This document shows, one piece after another, positions 26,060 through 37,147 of a stretch of 64,000 nucleotides of DNA. The notes below the pieces were generated by a model. It had not been told where the DNA came from. It did no database searches and worked only from the letters and a program-made list of their open reading frames with translations. Every line of letters begins with the position of its first letter. The first letter of the stretch is position 1. The stretch spans positions 62,001-126,000 of the forward strand of contig JACQFP010000053.1 of NCBI GenBank assembly GCA_016200005.1, in the 5' to 3' direction. This DNA is from Verrucomicrobiota bacterium. GTDB taxonomy: Bacteria > Verrucomicrobiota > Verrucomicrobiia > Limisphaerales > PALSA-1396. The position numbers and the translations under genes are program-made.

Positions 26060-26164
26060 AATTGAAAACTTTCCCAGCAAAGGTCTGCTGCCGCAAGCCA
26101 AAGGGTTGGCGTGGTCGATCTGCCTTTAACTTGCCGCGCCCGCATAGTTCGATAGCATGTCCAA

Positions 26165-27694
<1,530 letters not shown>

Positions 27695-27754
27695 TACCCG
27701 CAGTTGCGGGTCAAACTGGGCCATGTTACTGTATCGCGAACAAACTCTGACACG

Positions 27755-29773
27755 ATGGCAGACGAGAAAAATTTGAAAGACGACGAGAAGAAGGGCGGGG
27801 AATTTAGGATTCCGCCGCGGACGTGGATTATTTGGAGCGCCATCATCAGCAGCATCCTGCTGATCCTGCTGTTCAAAGATCGCTACGATACCGCCGGCCA
27901 GGTTCTGACCCAATATCAGTTTACCCAGTTGGTGAATTCCAACTTGATTACCAAAGCCTACGTTAGTTGCGATGTGCAGAATCCCCTGCAAAGTCTTTTT
28001 CAGATTTCGGGAAAATATGATGTGACCGGCACGGACGGCAAGCATCTGGAAACTCCATTCAAGGCTGAGGTTTATCTGACGGATAAACTCAAGGACCAGA
28101 TTTTCAGCAGCGATAAGTTTGAAATCAAGAAGTCGAACACATTGTTGATGGGGTTGCTGATCAACCTGCTGCCCATCCTTCTGATTGGCCTGGTGATCTG
28201 GTTTGTTTTTATTCGGCAGATCAAAATGGCGGGCAAAGGCGCGTTGAGTTTCGGCAAGAGCAAGGCTCGCTTGCTGGCCAAGGAAAAAAACAAGACGACG
28301 TTCAAAGACGTGGCCGGGGTCGAGGAGGCGCAGGAGGAGGTTTCTGAACTGGTCGAGTACCTGAAGGACCCGAAGAAATTTCAAAAACTCGGTGGCCGGA
28401 TTCCCAAGGGGGTATTGATGGTGGGACCGCCCGGCACGGGAAAAACCTTGCTGGCCAAGGCCATCGCCGGCGAAGCCGATGCCGCGTTCTTCAGCATCAG
28501 CGGGTCGGATTTCGTGGAAATGTTTGTGGGCGTCGGCGCCAGCCGGGTGCGCGACATGTTCGAGCAAGCGCGCAAGGCGACACCGTGCTTGATTTTCATT
28601 GATGAAATTGACGCCGTCGGTCGCAGCCGCGGCCACGGCCTTGGCGGCGGCAATGACGAACGCGAACAGACGCTCAATGCGCTGCTGGTCGAGATGGACG
28701 GTTTCGATACGCAAGAGGGGATTATCATTATCGCCGCGACCAATCGCCCGGATGTCTTGGACCCGGCATTGTTGCGGCCCGGTCGGTTTGATCGTCAGAT
28801 CACGGTCAACCTCCCCGATGTGCGCGGTCGCGAAGCGATTTTGAAAGTTCACGCCAAAAACGTGAAGCTCTCACCCTCGGTGGATTTGTCGGTCATCGCC
28901 CGCGGCACGCCCGGTTATTCCGGCGCAGAACTTGCCAACCTCCTGAACGAAGCGGCATTGCTCGCTGCGCGCACAAGCAAGAAATCCGTCGGCATGACGG
29001 AACTGGAAGAAGCGCGTGACAAGGTCCGTTGGGGCCGTGAACGCCGCAGCCTGGCCATGACGGATGAGGACAAGAAGTTCACCGCCTGGCACGAAGCCGG
29101 CCACGCGCTCGTCAACGTGATGCTCAAGCACACGCATCCGTTGCACAAGGTCACGATCATTCCGCGCGGCCAATCGCTCGGCTCCACGATGTCCCTGCCC
29201 AAAAGCGACGTGCTGAACCGCCGTCGCAAGGAAATGCTGGATATGATCGCAGTCACGATGGCCGGACGCATTGCCGAGGAAATTGTGTCGGGCGACATTT
29301 CGACCGGCGCGGCAGGCGACATTCAGCAGGCCACCACCATGGTCCGGGCGATGGTGACACAGTGGGGCATGAGCGACAAGGTGGGGATGGTGCAATACGG
29401 CGGCGACGATGAATACATCTTCCTCGGTCGCGAAATGACGCGCGGCAAGATTTATAGCGAATATACGGCGCAGGAAATCGATGCCGAAGTGAAACGAATT
29501 ATCGACGAGGGTTACAAGGTCGCGAAGGACATCATTGACACCAACCGCGACAAGCTGGAATTGATCGCCAACAGCCTGCTCGAATACGAAACCTTGGATG
29601 GAACGCAAGTCGATGAAATTGTCCGGACCGGCAGGTTCACGCCGCCCGCGCCGATCCCGCAAGTCGAGCCACCAACAGGCGCGCCGGCCGGCACGCCGTT
29701 GCCCGAAGTTCCCAGCAAACCGTCGCCGCCCAAACTCCCCGGTCTGGGCACACCGGCGCCGGCCACGGCTTGA
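27755..29773 (+). CDS. ftsH: ATP-dependent zinc metalloprotease FtsH
   Basis: I place the start at the ATG at 27755 ([13 protein letters not shown]), giving 672 residues; the frame extends 17 codons to a TTG. Two transmembrane segments bracket a periplasmic region ([36 protein letters not shown]). The AAA domain has Walker A GPPGTGKT (about residue 224), [15 protein letters not shown] and the arginine-finger region [17 protein letters not shown]. The zinc site HEAGH is near residue 446. A Pro-rich C-terminal tail follows. It degrades misassembled membrane proteins and is anchored in the inner membrane. Confidence 0.97.
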   Translation: MADEKNLKDDEKKGGEFRIPPRTWIIWSAIISSILLILLFKDRYDTAGQVLTQYQFTQLVNSNLITKAYVSCDVQNPLQSLFQISGKYDVTGTDGKHLETPFKAEVYLTDKLKDQIFSSDKFEIKKSNTLLMGLLINLLPILLIGLVIWFVFIRQIKMAGKGALSFGKSKARLLAKEKNKTTFKDVAGVEEAQEEVSELVEYLKDPKKFQKLGGRIPKGVLMVGPPGTGKTLLAKAIAGEADAAFFSISGSDFVEMFVGVGASRVRDMFEQARKATPCLIFIDEIDAVGRSRGHGLGGGNDEREQTLNALLVEMDGFDTQEGIIIIAATNRPDVLDPALLRPGRFDRQITVNLPDVRGREAILKVHAKNVKLSPSVDLSVIARGTPGYSGAELANLLNEAALLAARTSKKSVGMTELEEARDKVRWGRERRSLAMTDEDKKFTAWHEAGHALVNVMLKHTHPLHKVTIIPRGQSLGSTMSLPKSDVLNRRRKEMLDMIAVTMAGRIAEEIVSGDISTGAAGDIQQATTMVRAMVTQWGMSDKVGMVQYGGDDEYIFLGREMTRGKIYSEYTAQEIDAEVKRIIDEGYKVAKDIIDTNRDKLELIANSLLEYETLDGTQVDEIVRTGRFTPPAPIPQVEPPTGAPAGTPLPEVPSKPSPPKLPGLGTPAPATA

Positions 29774-29854
29774 CGAAACATCGGGAATCCAATTCCCGCG
29801 AGCGGTTTTCCAGTGATTGACTCAGCCGCAGTCAATTCATTAGCCTGTTGGCGC

Positions 29855-30547
29855 ATGATTATTGCACCTTCTCTGCTGGCCGCCAATTTTGGCCGACTCG
29901 AGAAAGAAACCCTGCGCGCGGAACAGGCCGGCGCGGATTATCTCCACCTGGACATCATGGACGGACATTTCGTGCCGAACATTTCCTTCGGCCCGGAAGT
30001 CGTGCGCGTGCTGCGGCCGGTGACGAAATTATTTCTGGACGTGCACTTGATGTGTTCGCGACCGGAAATTCTCTTGGAGCCTTTCGCGCGAGCTGGCGCC
30101 GACCGGATGACTGTGCACGTCGAACTGGGCGAACAGGTCAACGCGCTGCTGTGGAAAATCAAATCGCTGGGCAGGAAAGTTGGCCTCGCCATCAATCCGC
30201 CCACGGCCATCGGTTTGGTGCAGCCTTACCTCGAACAAATCGACCTGCTCCTCATCATGACCGTCAATCCTGGCTTTGGCGGACAACCGTTCATCGTCGA
30301 GACGCTTCCCAAAATTCAACAAGCCCACGTCTGGCGGCGGGAGAAGAATCTGGACTACCAGATCGAAGTCGATGGCGGCATCAACTTCGCCACCGCCGCG
30401 GAGTGTGCGCGCGCCGGCGCGGACACGTTTGTCAGCGGCACCGGCTTGTTCGGCCAACGCAGTCTAAAGACCGCGATCAAGAAGATGCGAAAGATTGTGA
30501 ACTCGGCGCAGCCCCTGCAACTTGCTCCTCAACTTGCCGCGACTTAA
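29855..30547 (+). CDS. rpe: Ribulose-phosphate 3-epimerase
   Basis: The start at 29855 (MIIAPSLLAANFGRL) gives 230 residues; an upstream in-frame start adds 14 unlikely residues. Family motifs are complete: YLHLDIMDGHFVPNISFGP (metal-binding His and Asp), LDVHLMCSRPE, LLIMTVNPGFGGQPF (substrate loop) and EVDGGINFATAAECARAGAD. It interconverts ribulose-5-phosphate and xylulose-5-phosphate in the pentose phosphate pathway. It ends 7 bp before the phosphohexomutase ATG, so the two are probably co-transcribed. Confidence 0.96.
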   Translation: MIIAPSLLAANFGRLEKETLRAEQAGADYLHLDIMDGHFVPNISFGPEVVRVLRPVTKLFLDVHLMCSRPEILLEPFARAGADRMTVHVELGEQVNALLWKIKSLGRKVGLAINPPTAIGLVQPYLEQIDLLLIMTVNPGFGGQPFIVETLPKIQQAHVWRREKNLDYQIEVDGGINFATAAECARAGADTFVSGTGLFGQRSLKTAIKKMRKIVNSAQPLQLAPQLAAT

Positions 30548-30554
30548 TCCTTCA

Positions 30555-32018
30555 ATGGCGCAAATCAAATTCGGAACAGACGGTTGGCGCGCAATCATCG
30601 CGGAGGACTTCACTTTTGCCAACCTGGACCGTGTCTCGCAGGCGACCGCTGATTACTGGAACGAAAACCCGGTCGAAGGAACGGAGAAGCGGGCGATTGT
30701 TGGTTACGACCGTCGTTTTCTCTCGGACCAATTCGCGCGCCGGACGGCGGAGGTCTTGGCGGGGAACGGTTTTCAGGTGACGCTCACATCCGAGCCAACA
30801 CCGACGCCCGCCGTTTCTTTTGCGGTCAAGCACGAGCGGGCCGTTGGCGGTGTGATGATCACTGCCAGCCACAATCCGCCGGCGTTCAACGGCTTCAAAC
30901 TCAAGGCTCACTACGGCGGTTCAGCCGATCCCGCCCTTTGTCAGGCCGTGGAACAAATGCTGGATAAAAATCCTATCCGCGCCCTCGACCTCAAACAAGC
31001 CCTCAAGGAAAAACTCGTTTTGTTGAAGGACCTTCGTCCTGTCTATTACCGCGCAGTTAAGAGGCTGGTGGATTTCAAACTCATTGCGCGCTCGAAACTC
31101 CGCTTCGCTCACGACGCTTTGTTTGGTGTCGGTGCGGGTTGCTTTGACGAACTGCTGGCGGGCACCAGTTGCAAGGTCACGACCTTGAACGCCGTGCACG
31201 ATCCGCTCTTCGGCGGCATCGATCCTGAACCGATTGAAAAGAATTACGGGCGCAGTCAGATTTACTTGCGCAAACATCCGCACGACATCTGTCTGGTTAC
31301 CGATGGCGATGCGGATCGCGTCGGCGGCATGGATGGCCGGGGCAAGTATCTGAGCACGCATCAGCTAATCTGTTTGTTGCTGCATCATTTTGTCGTTAAT
31401 CGCTCGCCCCGTGGAGTTGCCGGCCTTACTCCACCGGGCAAGGGCAGGGGACGGGTCATCAAGGCCCTGACCACGACCTCGATGGTGGACAAGATGTGCG
31501 CCGCCTACGGATTGGAACTGGTCGAAACTGGCGTCGGTTTCAAATACATCTGCGCCGAAATGCTCAAGGGCAACGTCTTGCTCGGCTTCGAGGAAAGCGG
31601 CGGTATCGGCTTTCCGGGGCACATACCTGAAAGAGACGGCATCCTTGCCGGCCTGATGTTGCTGGAAATGTTGGCGACGGAACGAACTTCGATTAACAAA
31701 ATGCTGGCGCGATTGGAAAAGCAATTCGGCCCGCACCGCTATGCCCGCATCGACGCGCATTTCCCGCTGGAGAAACGCAATGCGCTCATGGAATTCTGCA
31801 AAAACAATCCGCCCACCGCCCTGCTCGGTTCACCGCTGGCCGACATCAAATCGTACGACGGTATCAAGTTTGTTGCGCAAGACGGCTCCTGGCTGATGCT
31901 GCGCGGCTCAGGCACCGAACCAATTCTCCGTATCTATGCCGAGGCGAATTCCGATGCAGGCGCGAAAACACTTCTCAGGCTGGGAGTTCGTTTGACTAAA
32001 ATGATTCAGAGAGATTGA
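30555..32018 (+). CDS. Phosphoglucomutase/phosphomannomutase family
   Basis: The start at 30555 (MAQIKFGTDGWRAII) gives 487 residues. The catalytic phosphoserine loop is GVMITASHNPPAFNGFKLK; the metal site is LVTDGDADRVGGMDGRG; the sugar-binding loop is YICAEMLKGNVLLGFEESGG; the C-terminal phosphate site is LRGSGTEPILRIYAEA. It interconverts hexose-1- and hexose-6-phosphates. Between HHFVVNR and GRVIKALTTTSMV there are about 15 extra residues (SPRGVAGLTPPGKGR) encoded by an inverted repeat at 31406-31439, at a point where relatives I know have a short turn. The frame stays open, so the enzyme is probably still made. Confidence 0.92.
   Translation: MAQIKFGTDGWRAIIAEDFTFANLDRVSQATADYWNENPVEGTEKRAIVGYDRRFLSDQFARRTAEVLAGNGFQVTLTSEPTPTPAVSFAVKHERAVGGVMITASHNPPAFNGFKLKAHYGGSADPALCQAVEQMLDKNPIRALDLKQALKEKLVLLKDLRPVYYRAVKRLVDFKLIARSKLRFAHDALFGVGAGCFDELLAGTSCKVTTLNAVHDPLFGGIDPEPIEKNYGRSQIYLRKHPHDICLVTDGDADRVGGMDGRGKYLSTHQLICLLLHHFVVNRSPRGVAGLTPPGKGRGRVIKALTTTSMVDKMCAAYGLELVETGVGFKYICAEMLKGNVLLGFEESGGIGFPGHIPERDGILAGLMLLEMLATERTSINKMLARLEKQFGPHRYARIDAHFPLEKRNALMEFCKNNPPTALLGSPLADIKSYDGIKFVAQDGSWLMLRGSGTEPILRIYAEANSDAGAKTLLRLGVRLTKMIQRD
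31406..31439. repeat. Hairpin repeat inserted in frame in the phosphohexomutase
   Basis: The stem gccccgtggagt (31406-31417) pairs with actccaccgggc (31428-31439) at 11 of 12 positions, with a 10-nt loop. It codes for an extra Pro/Gly-rich loop in the protein. Confidence 0.7.
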
Positions 32019-32148
32019 AATGACCGATGGTGAACATACTTTCTGGCCGTACGGTTTTTCCAGCCGGAAGTATGATCTACTGCGTGTTGAACATGGACGA
32101 CAAACTCTCATCGTGCGATCCAGGACACGGTCAAGGCACGCGGTCGCT

Positions 32149-32829
32149 TCATTTGGTCGTAGCAGGTTCATTGGTTTCGACGTTGTTCTTTGCTTGGTTA
32201 TGGATTGAACGGAGAGGACCGGGAATGCCTAACTTTTCGAGTTCCTGAGGCGCAATATGCTCCAAAGTCGCTGCTGCAAAAAATTCACGTCCGGAAGCAG
32301 AATCGTGACAGGCTTCCAAAAGGACCGGCACCAGAAGCTCCTTGTCCGATGTTACGCGAAGCAGACTTTCTCGTGCAGCTACTCGCACGCCAACATCGGA
32401 GTCCTTGGTGAGCAGTGCCAAGGACGGCGCAGCGGACTTGGCTTCCTTTGCAAGGATTGCAAAGCCGTCCCAAGCCATGCCACGCCGCACGGATGCGCTG
32501 CGAAAGCGTAAATGAATGATGGTTTGCCGATCCAGAAGCGAATTCAACCGCGTCTTAAGCAATGAATCTTTGGCCTGTATCATTTTGAGCAGAGTCGGAA
32601 TGGCATTTGTGCCTATTGCTTTGATGGCCCGTTGGACTTCCGGGGATTTCGGATCACGCTCAAACCGGGTGTTGAAGGGATTCCGCCGCTTGGGTTGCGG
32701 TTCAGGTTCGAGCCATTGCGTGAGGGTGCGCCCTTGATAACTCGGCTCCCTGAGAAGGGCGAGATCAAACACCAGACATCCCATGAGAATCACGACAGCA
32801 AGGATACCAATCAGGCGCAGTCTTTTCAT
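32149..32829 (-). CDS. HEAT-repeat lipoprotein
   Basis: The 226-residue product has a hydrophobic leader with VVILMGC (Cys 18), a lipobox. A basic Pro-rich stretch follows (LTQWLEPEPQPKRRNPFN) and then helical pairs typical of HEAT repeats: VQRAIKAIGTNAIPTLLKMI, ILAKEAKSAAPSLALLTKDS and DVGVRVAARESLLRVTSDKE. The role is unknown; similar secreted HEAT proteins are common in PVC bacteria. It is convergent with the phosphohexomutase gene, 130 bp away. Confidence 0.75.
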   Translation of the reverse strand: MKRLRLIGILAVVILMGCLVFDLALLREPSYQGRTLTQWLEPEPQPKRRNPFNTRFERDPKSPEVQRAIKAIGTNAIPTLLKMIQAKDSLLKTRLNSLLDRQTIIHLRFRSASVRRGMAWDGFAILAKEAKSAAPSLALLTKDSDVGVRVAARESLLRVTSDKELLVPVLLEACHDSASGREFFAAATLEHIAPQELEKLGIPGPLRSIHNQAKNNVETNEPATTK

Positions 32830-32899
32830 GTTCGCGACAATTTACAAATGCTGTCGAATCTGAAGCAGTGTACCCGCCGTGGCGTTGGCACCCAACGAT

Positions 32900-33505
32900 T
32901 CACCTTTTCGGCCCATATGATACGGATTCTTGGTAAATCCAAGAATCCTTCTCTACATCGTAAATGGCATCAACTCCGGCGATATGTCCAATGTCGAGCT
33001 CGATCAGTATCAGTTTCGCGGTTATCCAAGAAACCGTCACCGTGCGGAAATCTGTGATCGACAATTCCCTCGGTTGATCAAGGCCCCGTCCTTCGATCCG
33101 AATGATACACTTCTGGTTTTCGTAACCGTATTTGTCGCCTCTGGTGCGAAAAACGGTTGTCTTTCTGCGGTGAGAATCGCCCCAGACGACTACGGGAGCT
33201 TCCAGTTCGTATTCACCCAAATCGAAAGCGCGCTCGCTGCGTAACGGATAATGGCTGCTGAAGCTGTCGGAATACAAAACGTCGAAGTCCAGTTCAGGAG
33301 TATCGTTGACCTGTGCGCGTGCGTCCGGCTTAGTGACGCCTGTCTGCCGCGACTCAATGGCTTGGGGAGAGGGTTGGTATGCCGCGCAACCGGCTCCGAC
33401 GATTACCGCACAACTGATGGGGAGGGAGAAACAAATAATGCCAATTGAGTGGGTGCATGTGAGGCGTCTAACGAAAGTTGAACCACGGGCGGTCAATTTG
33501 CTCAT
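32900..33505 (-). CDS. Hypothetical lipoprotein
   Basis: The start at 33505 gives 201 residues. A long leader (MSKLTARGSTFVRRLTCTHS) and hydrophobic segment end IVGAGC, a lipobox at about Cys 40. The mature domain is mixed: ELDFDVLYSDSFSSHYPLRS, YELEAPVVVWGDSHRRKTTV, CIIRIEGRGLDQPRELS and LILIELDIGHIAGVDAIYDV. I do not recognise the family. It lies within the run of small secreted minus-strand genes. The leader is longer than usual, so the start could be further in. Confidence 0.6.
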   Translation of the reverse strand: MSKLTARGSTFVRRLTCTHSIGIICFSLPISCAVIVGAGCAAYQPSPQAIESRQTGVTKPDARAQVNDTPELDFDVLYSDSFSSHYPLRSERAFDLGEYELEAPVVVWGDSHRRKTTVFRTRGDKYGYENQKCIIRIEGRGLDQPRELSITDFRTVTVSWITAKLILIELDIGHIAGVDAIYDVEKDSWIYQESVSYGPKR

Positions 33506-33598
33506 GAGACAAGATACCGCATGCACTCTGGCAGCCAAGCACACTCAGGAACTACAAGGGGCAAGGCAATCAATTGCGGAGAGGGCGGCAGATTTCGT

Positions 33599-33961
33599 TC
33601 ATTTAATTTCAAGGGAACTGTGCGGGATGCCTGATGGAAACAGGTTCGTGCTATTTGATTGGAATAAGTTCGTGCGACTTGTTAGGACTAGATTAGGCAG
33701 ATTGACTGGATGTAGTGTCGTATCGCCCCATCTACTCCGTCGGAAGTACATCCTGTCCAGGTAATGAATCGGTCGAAAGAACTTTTCTGGAATGCCTCCA
33801 TAATCGGGAGCGGTTGCTGTGGCCTTAGACACTACACCCCCAGTCATTATAGCGCTCCACCACACCGTCCCGGAACGAACCATCGCAAAATAAAGCAATA
33901 CGTAAACACCGACACTCAGACAAAAGGCAACCAGAAAACCTTCTATGCCGTGAGTTTTCAT
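33599..33961 (-). CDS. Hypothetical membrane-anchored protein downstream of direct repeat
   Basis: From the ATG at 33961 the product has 120 residues. A transmembrane or uncleaved signal segment covers residues 7-27 (FLVAFCLSVGVYVLLYFAMV). The remainder includes GGVVSKATATAPDYGGIPEK and TLHPVNLPNLVLTSRTNLFQ, with no known domain. Its start codon lies 14 bp below a 79-bp direct repeat (33976-34054), placed the same way relative to its gene as the copy at 39111-39188. Confidence 0.5.
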   Translation of the reverse strand: MKTHGIEGFLVAFCLSVGVYVLLYFAMVRSGTVWWSAIMTGGVVSKATATAPDYGGIPEKFFRPIHYLDRMYFRRSRWGDTTLHPVNLPNLVLTSRTNLFQSNSTNLFPSGIPHSSLEIK

Positions 33962-33975
33962 AGTTAGTTCCCTGT

Positions 33976-34054
33976 GCAAAGGAATTGTTGTCGATCTCGG
34001 TTCATACCACTGTTATCTAACGCTTTTGAAGCGTCGTGTCCAACTTGGAAAAGC
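33976..34054. repeat. 79-bp direct repeat, left copy
   Basis: This copy matches 39111-39188 at all but four positions (three substitutions and one T insertion). It contains an inverted repeat, aacgcttttgaagcgtc (perfect aacgctt-ttg-aagcgtt in the other copy). The two copies are 5056 bp apart in the same orientation and bound a block of six secreted-protein genes. On the minus strand the palindrome falls between TTGGAC and TAGATA, so a promoter with an operator is possible. Confidence 0.85.
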
Positions 34055-34278
34055 ATCTGTGCCAGCATATTTTTTTGAACATTGGGTAGTGAAATTGTCA
34101 ATGTGGTCAATGCCAAACCGGCGGCGCATTTCTGAAGCCGTCTTCCTTTGACCAAGTTTCCATACCAAGTTGGGCGTGAACGACGATGCGATTTTTTTGA
34201 TTGCTGGTGTGGTCGAAGTGAGATTCAGTTCAATGACCTCGCTGGCTGTAACACAGAAAAACTTACCAGAGAAAATGG
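34055..34278. other. Gap between direct repeat and Ig-like protein gene
   Basis: About 220 bp with a minus-strand open stretch (VIELNLTSTTPAIKKIASSF) lacking its own start inside the gap. It may be the remains of a gene cut off by the repeat. Nothing more is supported. Confidence 0.25.
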
Positions 34279-35592
34279 TCACGGTCCTCGCCGGCTCGTC
34301 TTCAGTTGCAAACCCGTCATTCCTTTTGCAGGGATGTCGACCTGCTGTTGCAGGCGATAGTTCTTTGGCGTCGCCCCGACGCCCCATACTGAACCCATCT
34401 GCTGTGGCGGGGCGAGCAGCACCACAGTGATATGTCCAGCCGGTAGTTTCGCGTTGAACGAACCGTCAGCGCCAACTTTTGATTCGCTTCCCACGCCGCC
34501 ACATTCCTGATCCCAGATCGCATTGATTTTATCATTATAGTTGGCGGCGAGTTCCACCGGTTCATCCGGTGGCTTCCCGTTCGCGTCCAGCAACGTGCCA
34601 GAGACTGAGACCATCGGCCGGACGGTTATGAGGAGATCATTCGTGTCCCCCCAATCGCTCGTCGCTTGCTCACGCGTCGCCGTTTTCAGGGTCGTCGTCG
34701 CGAAGCCGTCGCGATAGACGTAAAACCCGAGGATCCGCAGCGGTCCAGGGATTTCCAACTCGAACCGCCCCGCCTCGTCCGTCAGGGCCGACGAACCGGT
34801 GAGGCTAGTGAATATTTCCGAACGCACGCAGTGAACACCGGCAACCGGTTCGCCATTGACAGAATTGACGACGCGCCCTGCCACGCGAATCAGCGGTGCC
34901 AGCCTGAAATCAAGGGGGACGTTTTTCCGTGACTCGGCACCGGGGTCGGGATCAAGTTTTATATTGAGTTTTGAAGCCCGCAGTGGGTTGTCGGCCACGG
35001 CTTCAAAAACTGCCGTGGCCGGGACGGAGTGATCTTGCAAGACAAAATCGATTCCCATCATCGACCAGACTCCGTTGGCGGTGCTATGCGCGATTAATTC
35101 GGGTGTCTTGGTCAGATGCGTCTTCGTCGAGTTGAACGGGGTTTCATTATATGATTGGAGTTGAGCCAAAACGAGCGACACCTTTGCGTCGGCAACAGGA
35201 CGACCTTTGGCGTCTGTCGTTCTGCCCTCGATATTGAAAGGTCTGCCGAGCCGACGCACGGGCGTCCTAGGCGCGCTCTTTGGATGGCCGGTGACGCCTA
35301 CTTCGCACATCATTGCACAGCCTTCGGCTCTGACAATGAGGTGCCCCACCCACTGCTTATCCTCTTGCGTAACGTCCGCTGAAAAAATTCCGCCAGCATT
35401 GGCGATAACTTCGAAATCTGTCTTTTCGTTGCCGCTGCCATAATCACCCAATACCCGCACCTTGGCACCCGCTGCTGGTTCCCCGTCAAACCGGACAAGA
35501 CGGCGCGACACATTCAGCGTCTCGGAATGCGCCAACAAAGAGAAACTGAACAAGAGACCGAGCGCGAGGCAGAAAATAATTTTGTGTTTCAT
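34279..35592 (-). CDS. Secreted protein with carboxypeptidase-regulatory/Ig-like repeats
   Basis: The start at 35592 gives 437 residues beginning MKHKIIFCLALGLLFSFSLL, a signal peptide ending LAHS. The mature protein consists of several beta-sandwich repeats: RRLVRFDGEPAAGAKVRVLG, IEGRTTDAKGRPVADAKVSL, VAGRVVNSVNGEPVAGVHCV and VSGTLLDANGKPPDEPVELA, matching the CarboxypepD_reg-like family. Such repeats usually act as structural or adhesive modules outside the cell. The signal-peptide DNA resembles those of the three genes upstream (36412, 37131, 37693). It lies inside the direct-repeat-bounded block. Confidence 0.78.
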   Translation of the reverse strand: MKHKIIFCLALGLLFSFSLLAHSETLNVSRRLVRFDGEPAAGAKVRVLGDYGSGNEKTDFEVIANAGGIFSADVTQEDKQWVGHLIVRAEGCAMMCEVGVTGHPKSAPRTPVRRLGRPFNIEGRTTDAKGRPVADAKVSLVLAQLQSYNETPFNSTKTHLTKTPELIAHSTANGVWSMMGIDFVLQDHSVPATAVFEAVADNPLRASKLNIKLDPDPGAESRKNVPLDFRLAPLIRVAGRVVNSVNGEPVAGVHCVRSEIFTSLTGSSALTDEAGRFELEIPGPLRILGFYVYRDGFATTTLKTATREQATSDWGDTNDLLITVRPMVSVSGTLLDANGKPPDEPVELAANYNDKINAIWDQECGGVGSESKVGADGSFNAKLPAGHITVVLLAPPQQMGSVWGVGATPKNYRLQQQVDIPAKGMTGLQLKTSRRGP

Positions 35593-35617
35593 GGTTTGCC
35601 TTTTGACGACTGATTCT

Positions 35618-36412
35618 CTACGGGTCGCTGTGGACAACCTTTCCGCTTTCAAAAATCAAATATCTCCACCTGCCCACTCCATCCACAGTAAACGTGGCTG
35701 AATATCCCGAATCAACTTTCTTCACGAGCACGGAACGCGGGCCGGATTGTGGTTGTTGGCCTGTGTAATCTGCAACCGGCCAATTGCTAGATGCGCGGAT
35801 GGCTTCCGGCAATTGTTTCCACGCCAGATGTTCCGCCCAAGCAACATTGTTCACTGGCGCGTCAAGGAAGCGGAAGCTTTCCAACAGAACCATAACCTTC
35901 CGACGATTCACTTTCGTTACAGGCTCTCGCAAATAGACGGATATGTTCCACCCATGCCCGCGTTTGAAAAATCTCACGTGAAGCGCAGACACACCCGGTT
36001 CGGAAGATGCCGAAATGTGGTTTGTGGTCAGAAGAGGAAACAAATCGTTGATTACAGAATCTGGCCTCATCGTTGGGCCGCCAGGACCGTCGAAATAACC
36101 TATGGACACATATACTTCGCCCGGTTGCATTTGCTGAAGTATGGTTTTTGCACTGAACTGAAATTCACCTGGGTGTGTTTTTTGCATTTGAATTATCAAG
36201 CCAGGTCGCTTGCTGTTGACCGTCAGGAACACGTCGTTGTAATGGAACACCTCAAAATTAGTTTTCGTGGCCGTCCAGTCTTCCGGCACCATGAATTCAA
36301 ATCCGTAATTCGTATTCCGATAAACTTGTCCATCTGCATGAGCAATCTTGCAACAGCCAAATAGAACGCCGGTCAAAACAAGCGCGAGGCAGAGGATGAT
36401 TTTTCGGTTCAT
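35618..36412 (-). CDS. Secreted hypothetical protein (PsbP-like outline)
   Basis: The 264-residue product starts MNRKIILCLALVLTGVLFGC, a signal or lipobox (Cys 20). The first domain (NTNYGFEFMVPEDWTATKTN; GLIIQMQKTHPGEFQFSAKT; VSALHVRFFKRGHGWNISVY) has the outline of PsbP/DUF1795-like proteins. A C-terminal beta domain follows (VDGVGRWRYLIFESGKVVHS). The function is unknown. Its start overlaps the stop of the upstream gene by 4 bp (ATGA), so translation is likely coupled. Confidence 0.68.
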   Translation of the reverse strand: MNRKIILCLALVLTGVLFGCCKIAHADGQVYRNTNYGFEFMVPEDWTATKTNFEVFHYNDVFLTVNSKRPGLIIQMQKTHPGEFQFSAKTILQQMQPGEVYVSIGYFDGPGGPTMRPDSVINDLFPLLTTNHISASSEPGVSALHVRFFKRGHGWNISVYLREPVTKVNRRKVMVLLESFRFLDAPVNNVAWAEHLAWKQLPEAIRASSNWPVADYTGQQPQSGPRSVLVKKVDSGYSATFTVDGVGRWRYLIFESGKVVHSDP

Positions 36413-37131
36413 TTGCCAGAGTCGCTAATCTTCCGTCCGTTCTTGTAAAGTGCTGCGCGAACCAGTTTCCGATTGGCCGAATCGGAACCGGGTTTATTCT
36501 CATATACGAGTTCAAGCTCGTAATTCCAAGTGAGCCAGTACTGCTCCTTTTCCGGAAATGAGGAGACTCCTGCTAAATGGCCTTCGTACGGCGTAAGACG
36601 CAGTTGTTTCCAAACCTGTTCGCGACTCGTACCGGGCCGCAACGCCTTTACGCGGCGGGGCAATTCTTTGACGATCTCGGGTGAGACGGTATCAGAATTA
36701 GTCCGCACAGAACCGGGCACGCTGTTCGTGACGAAATCCCGCAGGTAAAACCAACACAGCCAGACACTGGAAATAGGGCGTTTTCCACTGTGTGCCTCTT
36801 CCCAGAGGTAGAATCGGGAAGCTGAAACATACGCATCGGCAATCGTGAAGACGAACTCCACGCCGTTTGTTCTCCAAAGCTGTTCGACGGCGCACCGAGC
36901 GATTTGGTTGTCCTCATCACCGACCGTGAGATTCGAATGGAGAAACTCGTCCATCGTGGTCTCATTTGTTTTGTAGAAGACCGCGATGCGTTTGCCAAAA
37001 TTATCATCAGTAACACGGACTGAGATCGGGAATCGAGTGATGTTCGTGGGTGTAACTCGAAAGTCCATGACCGTGGCTCGGCCGCATGTGGCAGCCGTGA
37101 TTATGAGGGCAAGGATGATTTTTGGTTTCAT
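36409..37131 (-). CDS. Secreted hypothetical protein
   Basis: The ATG at 37131 gives a 240-residue product, MKPKIILALIITAATCGRAT, a signal peptide. The mature part includes ISVRVTDDNFGKRIAVFYKT, LTVGDEDNQIARCAVEQLWR, FYLWEEAHSGKRPISSVWLC and a C-terminal SmpA/OmlA-like turn (VKALRPGTSREQVWKQLRLT; QYWLTWNYELELVYENK). The last element resembles the small lipoprotein fold of BamE, but this is weak. The 4-bp overlap with the next gene and the shared signal sequence suggest an operon with it. Confidence 0.62.
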   Translation of the reverse strand: MKPKIILALIITAATCGRATVMDFRVTPTNITRFPISVRVTDDNFGKRIAVFYKTNETTMDEFLHSNLTVGDEDNQIARCAVEQLWRTNGVEFVFTIADAYVSASRFYLWEEAHSGKRPISSVWLCWFYLRDFVTNSVPGSVRTNSDTVSPEIVKELPRRVKALRPGTSREQVWKQLRLTPYEGHLAGVSSFPEKEQYWLTWNYELELVYENKPGSDSANRKLVRAALYKNGRKISDSGK

Positions 37132-37147
37132 GGTTCGCTCAACGCAT

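Noticed and set aside
34013-34387. 124-codon gene overlapping the direct repeat
   Set aside because: It overlaps the end of the well supported Ig-like protein gene and crosses the repeat, with no domain or ribosome-binding site; kept only as a possible remnant.
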